From Hahella sp. (GTDB taxonomy: Bacteria > Pseudomonadota > Gammaproteobacteria > Pseudomonadales > Oleiphilaceae), in assembly GCA_028280065.1 (NCBI GenBank), contig JANQMN010000146.1, positions 1 to 33,399 of the forward strand: 33,399 nucleotides of DNA. The letters are read 5' to 3'. This document shows positions 32,806 to 33,399 of the stretch, one piece after another. The notes beneath the pieces are model-generated. The model searched no databases and was not told where the DNA came from. It worked only from the letters and a program-made list of their open reading frames with translations. Each line of letters begins with the position of its first letter. The stretch's first letter is position 1. Made by a program: the position numbers and the translations under genes.

Positions 32806-32956
32806 TTGTTTGAATGGGTAGTTTCCACTATTAGTAGAAATTTATGAGTTAACTTATCAGTGAAGAAGTAGGCGTCAATAAAGAGTTAGCAGTAACCGTT
32901 CTACCGTTCAACATTTCGATGAGGGCCGGATCCGCTCAATGAGGCTTTTTTGTTTT
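32806..32956 (+). ncRNA. Possible small RNA
   Basis: TTGTTT (32806-32811) and TATTAG (32829-32834), 17 bp apart, look like a promoter on the plus strand. About 100 bases downstream, GCC-n15-GGC is followed by TTTTTTGTTTT (32946-32956), terminator-like although the stem is short. No frame with a ribosome site lies between. A small RNA of about 110 nt is possible. The weak stem keeps confidence low. Confidence 0.3.
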
Positions 32957-33140
32957 ACAAGCCGGTCAAATTCGGCGATGTCGCTTCGTATAGTGGCTCG
33001 TGAGTCATCCGGTAGCTCCACTAACTGTTTTTAGAGTCGAGATGCAGCAGCCTTCGAGATGGGCTGGTAATTTGTTCTTCGAATCTGTTAATACCCAAAA
33101 AAACCTACATGACCGGATCAGATTATTTTGTGATTATATG

Positions 33141-33291
33141 TGATCATTTATAGAGTGATTACGACAATTTAGTTATGAAAATCAAAAATAATGGGATTTT
33201 TTGAGCTTTTAATCATTTTTTGATCGCTATTATATGCGATAACACCTATTTGACGTCATTTAAGATCATCATATTTGACTATAAATGATCA
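33141..33291. repeat. Separated 13-bp inverted repeat upstream of the last gene
   Basis: TGATCATTTATAG (33141-33153) and CTATAAATGATCA (33279-33291) are perfect inverted copies, 138 bp apart, close to 13 helical turns. The second copy lies 40 bp before the ATG of the last gene. This suits a regulator that binds both and loops the DNA. Each copy contains the palindrome TGATCA. Confidence 0.65.
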
Positions 33292-33330
33292 ATGTTAAAC
33301 AATAAATTCAGGTTGTTTGGAGATAACAAA

Positions 33331-33399
33331 ATGAATAGCACTAACACCTGCCCCATAACAAAAGAAACGATCCTGTTAAATCTGGACGCTGAAAATAAA
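33331..33399 (+). CDS. Start of an unidentified gene (runs off the window)
   Basis: ATG 33331 has GGAG (33319-33322) eight bases upstream. The first 23 codons (MNSTNTCPITKETILLNLD...) are open to the end of the window. There is no signal peptide in what is visible, and too little to name a family. The long, structured upstream region suggests a tightly regulated gene. Confidence 0.6.
   Translation, partial: MNSTNTCPITKETILLNLDAENK

Larger units (their letters stand above)
32739..33330. other. Long divergent regulatory region
   Basis: About 590 bp between the DeoR-family gene and a new gene on the plus strand, with no frame that I can support. Listed separately are its GAAAYGAAA boxes, a possible small RNA, and a 13-bp inverted repeat. 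The right half (about 33110-33300) is very AT-rich and holds several TGATC motifs. Confidence 0.6.

Noticed and set aside
1-33399. tRNA, rRNA or riboswitch genes
   Set aside because: I saw no tRNA-like cloverleaf, rRNA segment or recognisable riboswitch core, including before glmS, where the 63-bp leader is too short for a glmS ribozyme.

Overview
The window looks like a chromosomal segment of a carbohydrate-degrading, probably marine, gammaproteobacterium. The reasons are a complete FruB-FruK-FruA fructose phosphotransferase operon with a Cra/FruR-type regulator, a DeoR regulator next to glmS, a secreted GH5 mannanase, and a TonB-dependent receptor with its own two-component system. I do not assign a genus. 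Most genes look chromosomal and intact. The stretch from about 20.9 to 24.5 kb is AT-richer by eye, has small unrelated genes and long gaps, and reads as accessory DNA.

Layout. (1) 1-2895: the start of a TonB-dependent receptor on the minus strand, facing an OmpR-type response regulator and a histidine kinase that overlap by ATGA. (2) 3454-11494: fruB-fruK-fruA on the minus strand, followed 76 bp later by fbp, with the LacI-family regulator fruR/cra on the plus strand. Four Cra-like operators lie between fruB and fruR. (3) 11612-16424: a TIM-barrel sugar isomerase/epimerase-like gene and a GH5 mannanase on the minus strand, and a sugar-binding ABC-transporter protein on the plus strand. The last two diverge across a region with two identical 19-bp operators. 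No permease genes follow; a decayed ORF sits in their place. (4) 16772-20897: a short-chain dehydrogenase and a 1121-residue superfamily 1 helicase with a nuclease-like tail. (5) 21031-24471: a GNAT acetyltransferase, a SAM methyltransferase, a broken small gene, a translationally coupled unknown-protein/lipoprotein pair, and a 62-residue conserved-looking protein. (6) 24548-29728: a 6-phosphofructokinase and a divergent inorganic pyrophosphatase on the minus strand, then a large DPE2-like 4-alpha-glucanotransferase on the plus strand. (7) 30078-32738: glmS and a DeoR-family regulator on the minus strand. (8) 32739-33399: a long regulatory-looking region and the first 23 codons of a new gene.

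Many enzymes here converge on fructose phosphates. FruBKA makes fructose-1-phosphate and then fructose-1,6-bisphosphate. Fbp converts the bisphosphate to fructose-6-phosphate, and the phosphofructokinase catalyses the reverse step. GlmS draws fructose-6-phosphate into amino-sugar synthesis. Mannan and maltodextrin enzymes feed the same pool.

Four starts were moved from the longest open frame on ribosome-site grounds: fruA (6298), fruR (TTG at 10481), the lipoprotein (22889) and the glucanotransferase (26981). The best candidates for something undescribed are the helicase/nuclease-like protein, the coupled unknown/lipoprotein pair, and the regulatory architecture around the fructose and mannan loci.
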